This document shows positions 1 to 9,177 of a DNA stretch of 64,000 nt, piece by piece. The stretch lies in the NCBI RefSeq assembly GCF_001543145.1, contig NZ_CP014160.1, positions 310,001 to 374,000 of the forward strand, in the 5' to 3' direction. This stretch comes from Aerococcus sanguinicola. GTDB lineage: Bacteria > Bacillota > Bacilli > Lactobacillales > Aerococcaceae. Under the pieces are notes generated by a model. It had not been told where the DNA came from and did no database searches. It saw only the letters and a list, made by a program, of their open reading frames with translations. A program made the translations under genes and the position numbers. How positions within the stretch are numbered: the first letter of the stretch is position 1; the number at the start of each line of letters is the position of its first letter.

Positions 1-459
1 TAAAACAAAAGTTAAAATAGTTCCTACGAAATTTTGAGCTGTCGTACTAATTCCAATACCTACTAATGCCGGTCCAATTACTGGTGCAAGTATAGCACCA
101 GCAGCTGCTACCCCCGTACCAACTAAAGTTGTAACAACTAAGCTATTCATATAGACATCAAACTGGCCATTTCCTAAATCAACGATCTTATTCTCTCCAC
201 GTGTGGTTGCTCTTGAAGTAGGATTCAAAGTCGCATAAACATAATCATATGTTTCTTTATCAATCTGACCAGATCGATAGGCTTCTTGAGCAGAATTAAC
301 AATGTCTTGGTTCGTAAAAGTCACTATAGTTTGCTCCTGCGTTTGTACAGTTTCCTCTTCAACTTGGGAAGCTTGTACAATATTAGAGCCAGAGCTTAAA
401 GCAATGGGTGAAAGTAAAAGGGCGACTGCAGTTGAGGCTAAAAACTTCTTTTTATACAT
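1..459 (-). CDS. Secreted hydrophobic protein, 3' part beyond window
   Basis: The gene is cut by the left edge; about 153 codons are visible. It opens MYKKKFLASTAVALLLSP, a standard signal peptide, with an AGGAG site 6 nt before the ATG at 459. The mature part begins acidic and Gln-rich (VEEETVQTQEQ). After a GNGQFDVYMN stretch comes a long Gly/Ala/Val-rich hydrophobic segment (VGTGVAAAGAILAPVIGPAL). This layout resembles large secreted bacteriocin-like or geobacillin-type proteins, but I cannot assign a family. A cre-like box lies about 55 nt upstream, suggesting carbon control. Confidence 0.72.
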   Translation of the reverse strand, partial: MYKKKFLASTAVALLLSPIALSSGSNIVQASQVEEETVQTQEQTIVTFTNQDIVNSAQEAYRSGQIDKETYDYVYATLNPTSRATTRGENKIVDLGNGQFDVYMNSLVVTTLVGTGVAAAGAILAPVIGPALVGIGISTTAQNFVGTILTFVL

Positions 460-514
460 ATAGTGCTCCTTTCTTGTCCAAGGGGGCTAGCTACATGTTT
501 AAAGTAACAAAAAT

Positions 515-528
515 TACAAGCGCTTTCA
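515..528 (-). promoter_or_regulatory. cre-like CcpA box
   Basis: On the minus strand the sequence is TGAAAGCGCTTGTA, matching 12 of 14 positions of the CcpA consensus TGWNANCGNTNWCA. A TATAAT hexamer lies just upstream at 550-555, so the box would sit near or after the transcription start of the secreted-protein gene and act as a repression site. The -35 is poor. Confidence 0.5.
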
Positions 529-582
529 AGCAATATTGCCTAAACCTATATTATATTAGACATTTTTTATCTAACTCATTAT

Positions 583-1143
583 TTACTCATCCGCTAACTT
601 AGCCTGGGTATCTTTGCGGATTTCTTCCCGGAGCTGGGTCATGTAGTCAGAGAACTGAACCTTGTCGTCGGCATAGGTCAGGTTGAAGGACTTCTCAAAG
701 TCAGTCCAGGTATCTAGGTCGGACAGGTTATGCTGGATCAGGGCTTCCTGGCTATCGATGGCCTTATAGATCTTCGCTTCAAGCGTCGTGCGCTCTTCCA
801 TCTCACGGTATAGGGCCGTCATTTTTTGTGCGGTATCATCAGGAAGAGAATTCACCCAATTCTTCAGCAAGTCCTGCTCCTTGACCTCGTCCGCTTCCCC
901 CTTGTCAAAGGTCGGAATATCTCCCGTGAAGCACTCGCCCAGGTCATGGATGATACACATTTGAATCACCTTATGCATATCCGCCTGGGGGAATTCCTCC
1001 ATCAAAAGAAAAGCCATCAGGGTCATCATCCAGGAGTGCTCAGCCACACTCTCATGCCGGCCCTCCTCTGTGTAACAATGCCGGGTCGTGTCCTTTAACT
1101 TGGCAGCCACTGATAAAGCATCGAGTAATTCTCTTGGGTTCAT
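583..1143 (-). CDS. HD-domain phosphohydrolase (YfbR/HDDC2-like)
   Basis: This is a 186-residue HD-superfamily metal-dependent phosphohydrolase, probably acting on nucleoside monophosphates like YfbR-type 5'-nucleotidases. The metal ligands are visible in order: H in ESVAEHSWMM, the HD pair in IIHDLGECFTGDIP and a late D in KAIDSQEAL. I start it at the ATG at 1143, which follows AAGGAGGACGCCA; an in-frame start six codons earlier would lie within that ribosome site. It is a monocistron. The substrate is inferred from the family only. Confidence 0.85.
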   Translation of the reverse strand: MNPRELLDALSVAAKLKDTTRHCYTEEGRHESVAEHSWMMTLMAFLLMEEFPQADMHKVIQMCIIHDLGECFTGDIPTFDKGEADEVKEQDLLKNWVNSLPDDTAQKMTALYREMEERTTLEAKIYKAIDSQEALIQHNLSDLDTWTDFEKSFNLTYADDKVQFSDYMTQLREEIRKDTQAKLADE

Positions 1144-1284
1144 TGGCGTCCTCCTTAACAAGCGCTTGGGATTTCATCATTCTCTATTTATCCTAACACA
1201 AACTTTTCAACTTTGAGAAGACTCTGGAGCTTGCGGTGGGCTGATGCTATTTTTACTCGCTTGAGCCACAAATCATTCCAAATC

Positions 1285-1348
1285 AAAAAGCCCCCTCCCT
1301 AGCTCGACAAGCAAGCTTGCCAAGCCTAGGAGAAAGCTGGGGCTTTTT
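1285..1348 (-). terminator. Intrinsic terminator of the ATP-NAD kinase-like gene
   Basis: AAAAAGCCCC pairs with GGGGGCTTTTT across a long imperfect stem that includes CTCCTAG/CTAGGGAG. On the minus strand it begins about 12 nt after the stop codon and ends in a T run. Confidence 0.8.
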
Positions 1349-1359
1349 ACTGGTATTTT

Positions 1360-2493
1360 TTACTTCATGGCTTCGACCTTGTGCATGGAGTACTGGCCGT
1401 AGCCGGTGGTGACCTTGTAGTAGCCGGTGAACTTCTCATCGATGGCGTCATCCATGGTGTAGATGAGGAAGGGGTTGGTGCCGATGGTCATGATCTTACT
1501 TGGGGTGGCGACAATGCTTAGCTTATCCTTGTCGATGTGGGCGAGGACCCGCTTGGAGAGCTGCTGGTTGCCCCGGCCGAGGATATAGCCCTGGCCACCC
1601 ATTGGCGTCACGATCAGGCGGACATCTTCTTCCCCTTCAATGGTATCCAAGATCTCCTGCTCATTGGCATCCTTAACGAGGAGCTGGCGGTTCTTGATGA
1701 TATCTACCCCGAGGACCGTCACATCTAGACCCAATTCGTCCATGATATGGCGGGTGGAGGTCCCTGAGCCAATCAAGTACATGGCGTCGTCATCCATATG
1801 GTCCAAAACATCCAGGGCGATAGATTCCTGGGCCGCCTCGTCCGACTGGGGACTGGCCGATTTCAAGTTCTGCATGAATTGACTGTGCTGGGGCACGCGG
1901 AGGTAACCGAAGACTTGAATATCCACCTCATCCTGGCGGAAACCAGCTTCGTCCAGGTCCAAGACCTCAGTTTCATGGTAGTCCATGGGGCTGTCCTGGG
2001 CCCATTCCGCCAGTAAGCGACCGGCAGACTCTGGGGAATTGGCATAGACAGCGGAGTAGATTTTAACCCCTGCTGGAACGCCGAGAGCTGGGATGTCCAA
2101 ACCAATCTTCCGGCAGACATCCCGGGCTGTCCCATCGCCCCCCACAAAGACAAGGAGGTCCGGTTGGGCAGCTTTGGCGGCATCCAGGAAGGCTTCTGTA
2201 TCAGACTTTTGAGTCTCCAAGGCTGCCTTTCCGCTCGGTTCATAGATGACCTCATAGTCGAGACCTGCTGCCTTGACCGCATTTTCACCCATGGCGCCAG
2301 CAGCCACCAGAACTTTCACCGGGGCATCAACAGCCGCCAATTGGTCTAGGGCCTTGCCAGCCTTGAGCTCCGCTTCCGGTTGGGCGCCCAGGTCTAGAGC
2401 CCGCTGCAAGATATCGGCCCCATCCGTCCCCTTCAAGCCAGCCCGACCACCCATACCAGCAATCGGGTTAATTAATAATGCCATTGTTTTCAT
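1360..2493 (-). CDS. ATP-NAD kinase family protein (AcoX/COG3199-like)
   Basis: This 377-residue protein belongs to the NAD-kinase-like superfamily. It has an N-terminal glycine loop (LLINPIAGMGGRAGLKG) and the diagnostic FVGGDGTARD motif near residue 118, then LGVPAGVKIYSAV. Members of this branch are often called AcoX-like and sit near acetoin or sugar genes, but their substrate is poorly settled. The start at 2493 has GGAG seven bases upstream. It is monocistronic, with its own terminator and a perfect cre box at the promoter, so it is probably under carbon catabolite control. Confidence 0.82.
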   Translation of the reverse strand: MKTMALLINPIAGMGGRAGLKGTDGADILQRALDLGAQPEAELKAGKALDQLAAVDAPVKVLVAAGAMGENAVKAAGLDYEVIYEPSGKAALETQKSDTEAFLDAAKAAQPDLLVFVGGDGTARDVCRKIGLDIPALGVPAGVKIYSAVYANSPESAGRLLAEWAQDSPMDYHETEVLDLDEAGFRQDEVDIQVFGYLRVPQHSQFMQNLKSASPQSDEAAQESIALDVLDHMDDDAMYLIGSGTSTRHIMDELGLDVTVLGVDIIKNRQLLVKDANEQEILDTIEGEEDVRLIVTPMGGQGYILGRGNQQLSKRVLAHIDKDKLSIVATPSKIMTIGTNPFLIYTMDDAIDEKFTGYYKVTTGYGQYSMHKVEAMK

Positions 2494-2513
2494 CCCATCA
2501 CTCCTCTTAAATA

Positions 2514-2527
2514 TGTTAGCGTTTTCA
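2514..2527 (-). promoter_or_regulatory. cre box (perfect consensus) at promoter
   Basis: On the minus strand TGAAAACGCTAACA matches all 14 positions of TGWNANCGNTNWCA. It directly abuts a TATAAT -10 hexamer (2527-2532), so bound CcpA would cover the transcription start of the ATP-NAD kinase-like gene. No good -35 hexamer is visible. Confidence 0.7.
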
Positions 2528-2662
2528 TTATAACATTTCCCTGGGCTGCCGGCTAGGGAAATGCTGGAATAAGGGCGCTAGTCGCTCCGCTTCCTTCTGT
2601 CTGGACATTGAGGGACAATGACCTGCTAATAAAATTCTTGAGTATAGGGCCTTGGACATGGA

Positions 2663-2867
2663 CTTTCGAATAGGCGCTTAATTTGGAAGTAGGAGCGGTA
2701 GAGCTTTTGAATGCTAACTCTATTTGAAAGTAGAAGTACACAAACTTTCAAATGGCACTTCTATTCGAAAGTAGCCAGGCCTTAACTTTCAAATACAGGA
2801 TTAATTTAGAACTAGGTGCAGAGTAACTTTTGAATAAGGCCTCTATTCAAAACTAGGAGTACACAAA
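2663..2867. repeat. Family C tandem array, 5 x 41 bp (CTTTCAAAT type)
   Basis: Units start at 2663, 2704, 2745, 2786 and 2827, each exactly 41 bp. Each carries an arm like CTTTCAAAT at its start and a complementary arm like ATTCGAAAG about 19-22 nt later. In the last unit both arms have changed together (CTTTTGAAT with ATTCAAAAC). The rest of the gap from 2533 to 2930 shows nothing recognisable. Confidence 0.8.
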
Positions 2868-2930
2868 GCCTCCAAGGAAGCCTCTGCTCGCAAAGAAATC
2901 CCTAAAAATCGATGTTGCTCTCAATAATTA

Positions 2931-2966
2931 AAAAACTAGCAAGGCTAAACAGTGTCTTGCTAGTTT
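2931..2966 (-). terminator. Intrinsic terminator-like hairpin
   Basis: AAACTAGCAAG and CTTGCTAGTTT form a perfect 11-bp stem with an 11-nt loop, flanked by A and T runs. It is the first terminator downstream of the YrdC-like gene, reached only after the four hairpin units of the array at 3003-3497. Confidence 0.7.
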
Positions 2967-3002
2967 CTTCGTCTATGCTTGGGGAGAGTAATCGTGCTCC
3001 CT

Positions 3003-3497
3003 CACACCTTTTGTAGTCAGGTTCGCAAAGGCAGAAAGGGAGTGACTTCAGCAAAAGGGAACGACCGGCTAAAGTCGTTCTTATCCCTTTTGCCTCCAGT
3101 CATCCCTTTCTGAACGCCTTTGCTCACACCCTGTGTAGTCGGGTTCGCAAGAGCAGCTTTGGAGTGCTTTCGCAAGTTGGAAACGTGCAAGCCTTGCTTG
3201 CTCTTATTCCAACTTACTCCAAGCATCCGTGTCTAACTGCCAAGTCTCGCACCCTATCTAGTCAGGTTCGGTCTGGCAGCTTTCCTGTCACTTCACAAGT
3301 CTCCGCCGCAGTCTTTTAGACTGGCTCTGCTGACTTGCTCCAGTGAAGGAAAGCTAAGCGCCAGCCCTCGCACCCTTTGTAGTCGGGTTCGCAAAGGCAG
3401 AAAGGGAGTGACTTCAGCAAAAGGGAACGACCGGCTAAAGCCGTTCTTATCCCTTTTGCCTCCAGTCATCCCTTTCTGAACGCCTTTGCTCACACCC
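3003..3497 (-). repeat. Family B hairpin array, 4 tandem units
   Basis: There are four units of about 120 bp, with joints near 3132, 3254 and 3374. Read on the minus strand each begins GGGTGTGAGC or GGTGCGAG and ends near ACCCGACTA. Each folds as one long hairpin: for example GCAAAGGC, AGAAAGGG and GCAAAAGGGA pair with TCCCTTTTGC, CCCTTTCT and GCCTTTGC. Units 1 and 4 are almost identical; units 2 and 3 have unrelated arms that still pair. The array begins 4 nt after the stop codon of the YrdC-like gene. Confidence 0.85.
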
Positions 3498-3501
3498 TAT
3501 C

Positions 3502-4290
3502 TTAATAATAATGTCCGTGGCGGTAGTCCCAGCTGTTGAAGTGGTCGGCTAGGATTTGGAGGATGCGGTCGTTGTAGACGCCTTTACGGATTAAGATTGG
3601 AGCTGGGGTGATGTCGCGTTCACCGTGTTGTTCAGGTACTAATTCACCGGATTCGTCTTCAACGAAGGAGACCATGACCCCTTGTTCGTAGCGGGTGTTT
3701 TCGTCCTTGTTGGGTTGGATGGAAGCGACATAGTCATCGGCTTCGATAATCAGGTCGGCTTCGTTTTCGATTTCTTCCCCGATGCCTTCAACGACACCGC
3801 GGTTCCCTTTACCGGAAGGATTGGCAGAGGAAGCGAACATGAGGCGGCCTTCGCGTTCCCAGAGTTCATGGGCGATTTGTTCACCAGGTACCCCGAAGCG
3901 GATAACGAAGCAGCTGGTGCCACGAACGTCCGTCGCTAATTCTTCAGACCCGTCTCCTGGCATGTATTTAGCCTTAGCCTCTTCTTGCCAAGGGAGGATG
4001 CAGCCCATCAAGATGTCTTCGTCCCAGCATTGTTGGTAGAAGGCTTCGATTTCAGGGGTCATCTTAGCTAGGCTCTTCAATTGTTCCATAGAACCGCAGA
4101 GGGTAACGCCTGGTTTGTTCCGTTTACGGTGTTTCACTGCGAATTTACGTTCCAAGCCTTCCTTGTCGCTAGTCCCGATAATGTAGCCCACCTTAGTTGG
4201 AGATACAATCATCCCACCTTGGCCTAAAAGAATATCAACGGCTTCCTGGTTTGTTTGGCCATCCCAATGTACTTTCTTTGTCTCTGTCAT
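3502..4290 (-). CDS. YrdC/Sua5/TsaC-like protein
   Basis: This 262-residue YrdC-domain protein probably acts as, or is related to, L-threonylcarbamoyladenylate synthase, which makes the precursor of the t6A tRNA modification. The YrdC fingerprint is visible: SPTKVGYIIGTS, a Lys/Arg-rich FAVKHRKRNKPG loop and the SxN motif in FASSANPSGKG. It starts 21 nt after leuD with AAGAAGGA upstream, so it is probably the fifth gene of the leu operon. It may be a YciO-type paralogue rather than the housekeeping TsaC. Its 3' end is followed at once by a Family B array. Confidence 0.75.
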   Translation of the reverse strand: MTETKKVHWDGQTNQEAVDILLGQGGMIVSPTKVGYIIGTSDKEGLERKFAVKHRKRNKPGVTLCGSMEQLKSLAKMTPEIEAFYQQCWDEDILMGCILPWQEEAKAKYMPGDGSEELATDVRGTSCFVIRFGVPGEQIAHELWEREGRLMFASSANPSGKGNRGVVEGIGEEIENEADLIIEADDYVASIQPNKDENTRYEQGVMVSFVEDESGELVPEQHGERDITPAPILIRKGVYNDRILQILADHFNSWDYRHGHYY

Positions 4291-4311
4291 AGTAATCCTT
4301 CTTTCTATTAT

Positions 4312-4908
4312 TTAAGCATCATATTTATGGTCATTCGCTGCTTCATAAGCGGCGATAGCATCTTCGTGTTTCAAAGTTTCCGTAATATCGTCCAGACCTT
4401 GGAGGAACTTGTTCTTGATCTGATCATCGATGTCAAAATGCTTGTCCCCCAATGGTGAGTGGATGACTTGTTCTTCAAGGTCCACTTCAATCTCTGTCTC
4501 AGGATCAAGGTCAGCCAGACCCTGGCGGTAGGCTTCATCTTCAATGGCAACTGGCAGGAGCGAGTTCTTGGTACAGTTCATGTAGAAAATATCCGAAAAA
4601 CTTCCTGCAATGACTACCTTGAAGCCATACTGGCTGAGCCCCCAAACCGCGTGTTCACGCGAGGACCCGCAGCCAAAGTTGTCGCCAGCCACTAAGATGC
4701 TGGCCCCTTGGTAGGCGTCTTGGTTGAGGATAAAGTCAGGGTTGTCAGTCATCTCCTTGTCCAAGTAGCGCTGTTCAAAGAAGATGAAGTCTTCGTAACC
4801 GAACTTGGAGATCCGCTTGATAAAGGCTTTGGGCATGATCTGGTCGGTATCAATATTATCGTTCATCATCGGCACAACACGGCCGGTGTGCTGTCTAATA
4901 GCTTCCAT
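4312..4908 (-). CDS. leuD: 3-isopropylmalate dehydratase small subunit
   Basis: The swivel-domain subunit that pairs with LeuC to isomerise 2- to 3-isopropylmalate in leucine synthesis; 198 residues from the chosen start. Typical motifs are [12 protein letters not shown] near the N-terminus and [15 protein letters not shown] near residue 75. The start at 4908 (MEAIRQHTG) is chosen because it matches the family N-terminus and has GAGGTGG upstream; the gene overlaps the end of leuC by 14 nt, which suggests translational coupling. Confidence 0.95.
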   Translation of the reverse strand: MEAIRQHTGRVVPMMNDNIDTDQIMPKAFIKRISKFGYEDFIFFEQRYLDKEMTDNPDFILNQDAYQGASILVAGDNFGCGSSREHAVWGLSQYGFKVVIAGSFSDIFYMNCTKNSLLPVAIEDEAYRQGLADLDPETEIEVDLEEQVIHSPLGDKHFDIDDQIKNKFLQGLDDITETLKHEDAIAAYEAANDHKYDA

Positions 4909-6301
4909 CTGCCACCTCGATTTCTGCTGGTTGGATTTGGCGAACATCAACAATCTTACCGGCTACGGCTGAGGCCGCTACGGTTGCGGGACTGGCTAGG
5001 TGGGTCCGCGCATTCTGGCCCATCCGGTGCTCATAGTTCCGGTTGGTGGTTGAAAGAACATGCTCATAAGCTGGATAGCTATCCGGGTTCATGCCCAGGC
5101 AGGCGGAACAGCCTGGCTCCCGCCACTCCAGACCTGCGTCAATAAAGATTTGGGCAATGCCCATCTCTTCTGCTGCATGCTTCACCCGCTTAGAGCCAGG
5201 AACCACAATGCCTGAAATATTATCGGCAATCTTATGCCCCTTGAGGTACTTGGCGGCTTCCACCAGGTCGCTCAGGCGGGAATTGGTGCAAGAGCCGATG
5301 AAGATATGTTGGAGGGGCACATCTTGGTGGTACATGCCGGGTTCCTCATCCATGTATTCATAGGCCCGCTCATAGTCCGCATTGCCGTTGATTTCAGGAT
5401 AGGGTTCGTCGATGGCGACCCCCATCTCAGGGTTGGTCCCCCAAGTCACATAAGGTTTGAGGTCCGATACATCCAAACTAATATAAGCATCATACTGGGC
5501 ATCCGGATCGGTCTTCAGTTCCTTCCAGTCCGCAATGGCGGCTGCCATATTTTCTGGAGCTTCAGGCCGGCCTTCAATCCAATCGAAGGTGGTTTGGTCG
5601 GGTGCGATCATCCCCATCTTGGCGCCAAATTCGATACTCATGTTGCAGATGGTCATCCGGGCTTCCATGGTTAGATTTTCAATGGTTTCCCCGAAGTATT
5701 CCACTGCATAACCTGTCCCGAAGCCGGAACCGTAGCTCGCAATTAATTTAAGAATAATATCTTTGGCATAGGTTCCGTGGGGCAGCTTACCGGTGATTTC
5801 AACCCCCATTTTCTTGGGCTTGGTTTGCCAAATCGACTGGGTAGCGAGAACGTGTTCCACTTCTGAGGAACCAATCCCGAAAGCCAGGGCACCGAAAGCC
5901 CCGTGGGTCGCCGTGTGGGAGTCCCCGCAGACGATGGTCCGTCCTGGTTGGCTGGCCCCGAGTTCTGGTCCAATCATATGGACAATCCCCTGGCCATCCG
6001 AGCCGATACCGTTAAGCTCGATGCCGAAGTCCTCGCAGTTCTTGCGCAGGGCATCGATCTGTTGGCGGCTGATTTCATCTTTAATATTGAAGACATCTTT
6101 CGTTGGCACATTGTGATCGATAGTCGCGATGATCTTGTCCGGGCGTCTCACTGGCCGTCCCTGTTCACGTAAGGACTCAAAACCTTGAGGCGTCGTTACC
6201 TCGTGAATCAAGTGCAAGTCCACATAGAGGAGCTGCGACCCGCCTTCTTCGCCCGCTAGGACGTGGCGGTCCCAAACTTTATCAAAGAGTGTTTTTCCCA
6301 T
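4895..6301 (-). CDS. leuC: 3-isopropylmalate dehydratase large subunit
   Basis: The aconitase-type catalytic subunit, 468 residues and full length. The 4Fe-4S ligands are visible in [13 protein letters not shown] and in the pair [13 protein letters not shown]. Substrate-site signatures [20 protein letters not shown] and [19 protein letters not shown] [14 protein letters not shown] are intact. It starts 3 nt after leuB with AAAGGAG upstream and works as a heterodimer with LeuD in the cytoplasm. Confidence 0.96.
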   Translation of the reverse strand: MGKTLFDKVWDRHVLAGEEGGSQLLYVDLHLIHEVTTPQGFESLREQGRPVRRPDKIIATIDHNVPTKDVFNIKDEISRQQIDALRKNCEDFGIELNGIGSDGQGIVHMIGPELGASQPGRTIVCGDSHTATHGAFGALAFGIGSSEVEHVLATQSIWQTKPKKMGVEITGKLPHGTYAKDIILKLIASYGSGFGTGYAVEYFGETIENLTMEARMTICNMSIEFGAKMGMIAPDQTTFDWIEGRPEAPENMAAAIADWKELKTDPDAQYDAYISLDVSDLKPYVTWGTNPEMGVAIDEPYPEINGNADYERAYEYMDEEPGMYHQDVPLQHIFIGSCTNSRLSDLVEAAKYLKGHKIADNISGIVVPGSKRVKHAAEEMGIAQIFIDAGLEWREPGCSACLGMNPDSYPAYEHVLSTTNRNYEHRMGQNARTHLASPATVAASAVAGKIVDVRQIQPAEIEVADGSY

Positions 6302-6304
6302 TTT

Positions 6305-7360
6305 TTATTTGGCTCCTTTCATCAAGTCTAACAAGGCTTGGGTAAAGGTCGTCGTACTTGCTTCACCCCCTAAATCCTTGGTTTTTATTCCTTTAGCCAT
6401 TAATTCTTCAGCTGATGCTTCCACAAAGTCGGCGGCCTCATAGAAGCCAAAGCTCTGTCTGAGCATCATGGTCACACTGAGAATCATGGACATGGGGTTG
6501 GCGATATTCTGGCCGGCAATATCAGGCGCTGAGCCGTGGATGGGTTCGTAGAGCGAAGGCCCCACTGTGCCGTGGCTAGCCGAGGCCTGCATGCCTAAAG
6601 AGCCAGAAAGAACAGAAGCTTCGTCGGATAAGATGTCCCCAAAGAGGTTCTCGGTTAAGACCACATCGAAGTCCTGGGGTTGGGTGACAATCTTCATCGA
6701 TGCTGCGTCGACATAGAGGTGGTTGACCTCAACATCCGGATAGTCCGCCTTGATGGCTTCAACCGTATGGCGCCACAAGCGGCTAGAGGCTAAGACATTA
6801 GCCTTGTCAACGCTAGTTAATTTCCCGCGCCGGCTCTGGGCCAGTTCGAAAGCTTTGCGGGCAATCCGCTCCACTTCCTCCCGGCGGTAAGGCATGAGGT
6901 CAGAGGCATAGTCCGTCCCTTCCACCTTGTCGCCGAAATAGGCCCCGCCAGTTAACTCTCTCACCACGACAAAGTCTGTCCCAATCACCCGGTCAGCCTT
7001 TAATGGCGAGAGGTCGGCTAGGGAAGCCCCTACCTTCACCGGCCGATAGTTGGCGAAAAGGCCTAAGTCCTTGCGCATGGCTAAGAGCCCGGCTTCAGGG
7101 GTGACCTCGCAGTGCTCATACTGGGGTGCTCCAATGGCCCCTAAGAGGATGGCATCCGCTTGGTGGAGGGCTTCTTGGGTAGTCTTTGGATAGGGATGGC
7201 CGCAAGCGTCGATCCCAGCTCCACCAAAGGGCTGAGGATCAAGGTCAAACTGGTAACCGTAGCGGTCAGCTACCGCATCGAGAACCGCCAAACCGCTGGC
7301 CATGATCTCTTCACCGATGCCATCCCCAGCTAGGACAACAATCTTCTTGGTATCAGTCAT
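6305..7360 (-). CDS. leuB: 3-isopropylmalate dehydrogenase
   Basis: NAD-dependent oxidative decarboxylation of 3-isopropylmalate, the third leucine step; 351 residues, normal length. It shows VLAGDGIGEEI at the N-terminus, the VVRELTGGAYFG loop, the NLFGDILSDEAS metal and substrate motif, and HGSAPDIAGQNIANP at the NAD site. It follows leuA by 3 nt and its AAAGGAGG site overlaps the end of leuA, a tight operon arrangement. Confidence 0.96.
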   Translation of the reverse strand: MTDTKKIVVLAGDGIGEEIMASGLAVLDAVADRYGYQFDLDPQPFGGAGIDACGHPYPKTTQEALHQADAILLGAIGAPQYEHCEVTPEAGLLAMRKDLGLFANYRPVKVGASLADLSPLKADRVIGTDFVVVRELTGGAYFGDKVEGTDYASDLMPYRREEVERIARKAFELAQSRRGKLTSVDKANVLASSRLWRHTVEAIKADYPDVEVNHLYVDAASMKIVTQPQDFDVVLTENLFGDILSDEASVLSGSLGMQASASHGTVGPSLYEPIHGSAPDIAGQNIANPMSMILSVTMMLRQSFGFYEAADFVEASAEELMAKGIKTKDLGGEASTTTFTQALLDLMKGAK

Positions 7361-7363
7361 CGG

Positions 7364-8896
7364 CTAGGCCTCCTTTGTGTCTTGGTCAGCTTTCAGTTTA
7401 CCGCAGGCTTGGACATAGGCCATGGCGGAAGCGGTGACCACATCGTAGTCGATCCCGCTCCCATTGTACTGGGTCCCGTCTTCATTAGCAACAGCCACAT
7501 GGACTTCAGCCTGGGCATCGATCCCACCGGTCAGAGCTTCTAAGCGGTAGTCGGTCAAGTGGGAATTGGCCTGCATGATGTCATCGACCGTATTGAAGAT
7601 GGCTTCGATCGGCCCCTTGCCCATGCCTTGGCCGGTTACCACTTCGGCATCTTCCTTGTTTTCCTTGATTTGGATCACGGTAGATGGAATGCCATTGGTC
7701 CCCGTCATCAATTGGAGACTAACCAGTTTGTAGTCAGCGGCTTGTTCATCTTCATGGCCGAGGACTAAGTAGCGGATATCTTCATTCGATACCTGTTTCT
7801 TCTTATCAGCCAGGACCTTGAACTTAGCAAAGGCAGACTTGATATCTTCTTCTGACAAGTCGAAGCCCAAGTCTTCCAGACGCTTGCTGAAGGCGTGACG
7901 GCCAGAAAGTTTACCCAGTGGCAAGGCATTGGTTTGAACCCCCACCATTTGTGGCGTAATAATTTCGTAAGTTGAGGCATTCTTGAGGACGCCATCTTGG
8001 TGGATGCCGGATTCATGGGCGAAGGCATTGTCCCCGATGATCGGTTTGTTACGTGGAACAGGCATCCCGGACAAGTGGGACACGAGATCAGACAAGCGCT
8101 TGGTCTGTTCCAGGTTGATATGGCTGGTGCATTGGTAGTGGTCTTCCCGGATTCTTAAGGCCGTGGCTACTTCTTCCAAGGCTGTGTTCCCAGCTCGTTC
8201 ACCAATCCCGTTAATGGTTCCTTCTACCCGGGTGGCCCCGTTCTCAATCGCTGCTAAGGCGTTGGCCGTTGCCATCCCTAAGTCATTGTGGCAGTGGCAG
8301 GAGAACATGACCTCATCGAACTTCGGACATTCCTTTTGTAAGTATTGGAAGATCTCGGCCATTTCTTTAGGGTTAGTGTAGCCGGTCGTGTCTGGGATAT
8401 TAATAATGGTTGCCCCGGCTTCGATAGCGGTATTAACAGCTTCAGCTAAGAAGTCGAGCTCGGTCCGCGTCGCATCTTCCGGTGAGAATTGAACACTTTC
8501 GAAGTATTGCTTGGCATAGCGAACATGGTGGGCAATATTTTCAAGGACCTCTTCTTTAGTCATCTTTAATTTATATTCGCGGTGGATCGGGCTGGTGGCA
8601 AGGAAGACGTGGATGGAAGGTGACTTAGCATTCACTAAGGCATCACGAACCGCATCGATATCCTTCTCACGGCAGCGCGCCAGACCAACAGTCGTTGTTG
8701 ACTCTAGGCTATCTGCAATAGCTTTCACGGCTTCGAAGTCACCAGGACTTGAAATAGGGAAGCCGGCTTCAATGGCATCAATGCCCCACTCTTCTAATTG
8801 TTTAGCGATACGAACTTTTTCTTGGGTATTGAAGTTAACGCCTGGCGTCTGTTCCCCATCACGGAGGGTTGTATCAAAAAAATCGATCTGTTTCAT
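7364..8896 (-). CDS. leuA: 2-isopropylmalate synthase
   Basis: Condenses acetyl-CoA with 2-ketoisovalerate, the committed leucine step. The start at 8896 ([19 protein letters not shown]) has GGGAG six bases upstream and matches the family; the earlier in-frame start seven codons before is less likely. The protein has about 510 residues: an HMGL-type TIM barrel ([37 protein letters not shown]) and a C-terminal LeuA dimer regulatory domain ([19 protein letters not shown]) for leucine feedback. It is the first gene of the operon, behind an attenuator. Confidence 0.96.
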   Translation of the reverse strand: MKQIDFFDTTLRDGEQTPGVNFNTQEKVRIAKQLEEWGIDAIEAGFPISSPGDFEAVKAIADSLESTTTVGLARCREKDIDAVRDALVNAKSPSIHVFLATSPIHREYKLKMTKEEVLENIAHHVRYAKQYFESVQFSPEDATRTELDFLAEAVNTAIEAGATIINIPDTTGYTNPKEMAEIFQYLQKECPKFDEVMFSCHCHNDLGMATANALAAIENGATRVEGTINGIGERAGNTALEEVATALRIREDHYQCTSHINLEQTKRLSDLVSHLSGMPVPRNKPIIGDNAFAHESGIHQDGVLKNASTYEIITPQMVGVQTNALPLGKLSGRHAFSKRLEDLGFDLSEEDIKSAFAKFKVLADKKKQVSNEDIRYLVLGHEDEQAADYKLVSLQLMTGTNGIPSTVIQIKENKEDAEVVTGQGMGKGPIEAIFNTVDDIMQANSHLTDYRLEALTGGIDAQAEVHVAVANEDGTQYNGSGIDYDVVTASAMAYVQACGKLKADQDTKEA

Positions 8897-8933
8897 TTCG
8901 TCTCTCCCTTTCCACATTTTTGGAATCCATCAC

Positions 8934-8972
8934 TTCAAAAGAAAAGGCACCTTGTTACGGAACAAGGTGCCT
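8934..8972 (-). terminator. leu attenuator hairpin
   Basis: A perfect 12-bp stem (AGGCACCTTGTT with AACAAGGTGCCT, 4-nt loop) followed on the minus strand by TTTTCTTTT. It lies 38 nt before the leuA start and about 70 nt after the stop of the leader peptide, the position of a regulated terminator in classical attenuation. A competing small GGTG/CACC pairing overlaps its 5' arm. Confidence 0.85.
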
Positions 8973-9040
8973 GCCACCTGCTCCCCTTTGTGTACGCAAA
9001 TAGGACGCAGATGTTAGTTTAAGAACCACATATGCGCCTG

Positions 9041-9136
9041 CTAGCATAATAATAAGAGAGCAAGTTGACGGAAAAGTTTACAACAAGGATAGTTGCTGGT
9101 CATTGGCATGTTAGTTTGCGAAGTCATAAAGTCCAT
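9041..9136 (-). CDS. leu operon leader peptide
   Basis: A 31-codon reading frame, too short for usual gene calls, begins ATG at 9136 with AAAGGGAG about 10 nt upstream. Its C-terminal part is CKLFRQLALLLLC: six of the last eleven residues are leucine, including four consecutive Leu codons (CTC TTA TTA TTA) just before the last codon and stop. It lies between a strong promoter and the attenuator hairpin, so ribosome stalling on Leu codons when charged tRNA-Leu is scarce should prevent termination. This is inferred from arrangement and codon content. Confidence 0.85.
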   Translation of the reverse strand: MDFMTSQTNMPMTSNYPCCKLFRQLALLLLC

Positions 9137-9177
9137 GTCTCTTACTCCCTTTCTGTGGTTTCTTAATTCATGTTTTA

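Noticed and set aside
2553..2741. 62-codon minus frame in the 41-bp array region
   Set aside because: It crosses tandem non-coding units and has no ribosome site.
3012..3500. CRISPR array or tRNA cluster
   Set aside because: The units contain GGGTTCG, like a tRNA T arm, but no acceptor or anticodon stem; they are long hairpins without direct repeat and spacer alternation, and no cas genes are present.
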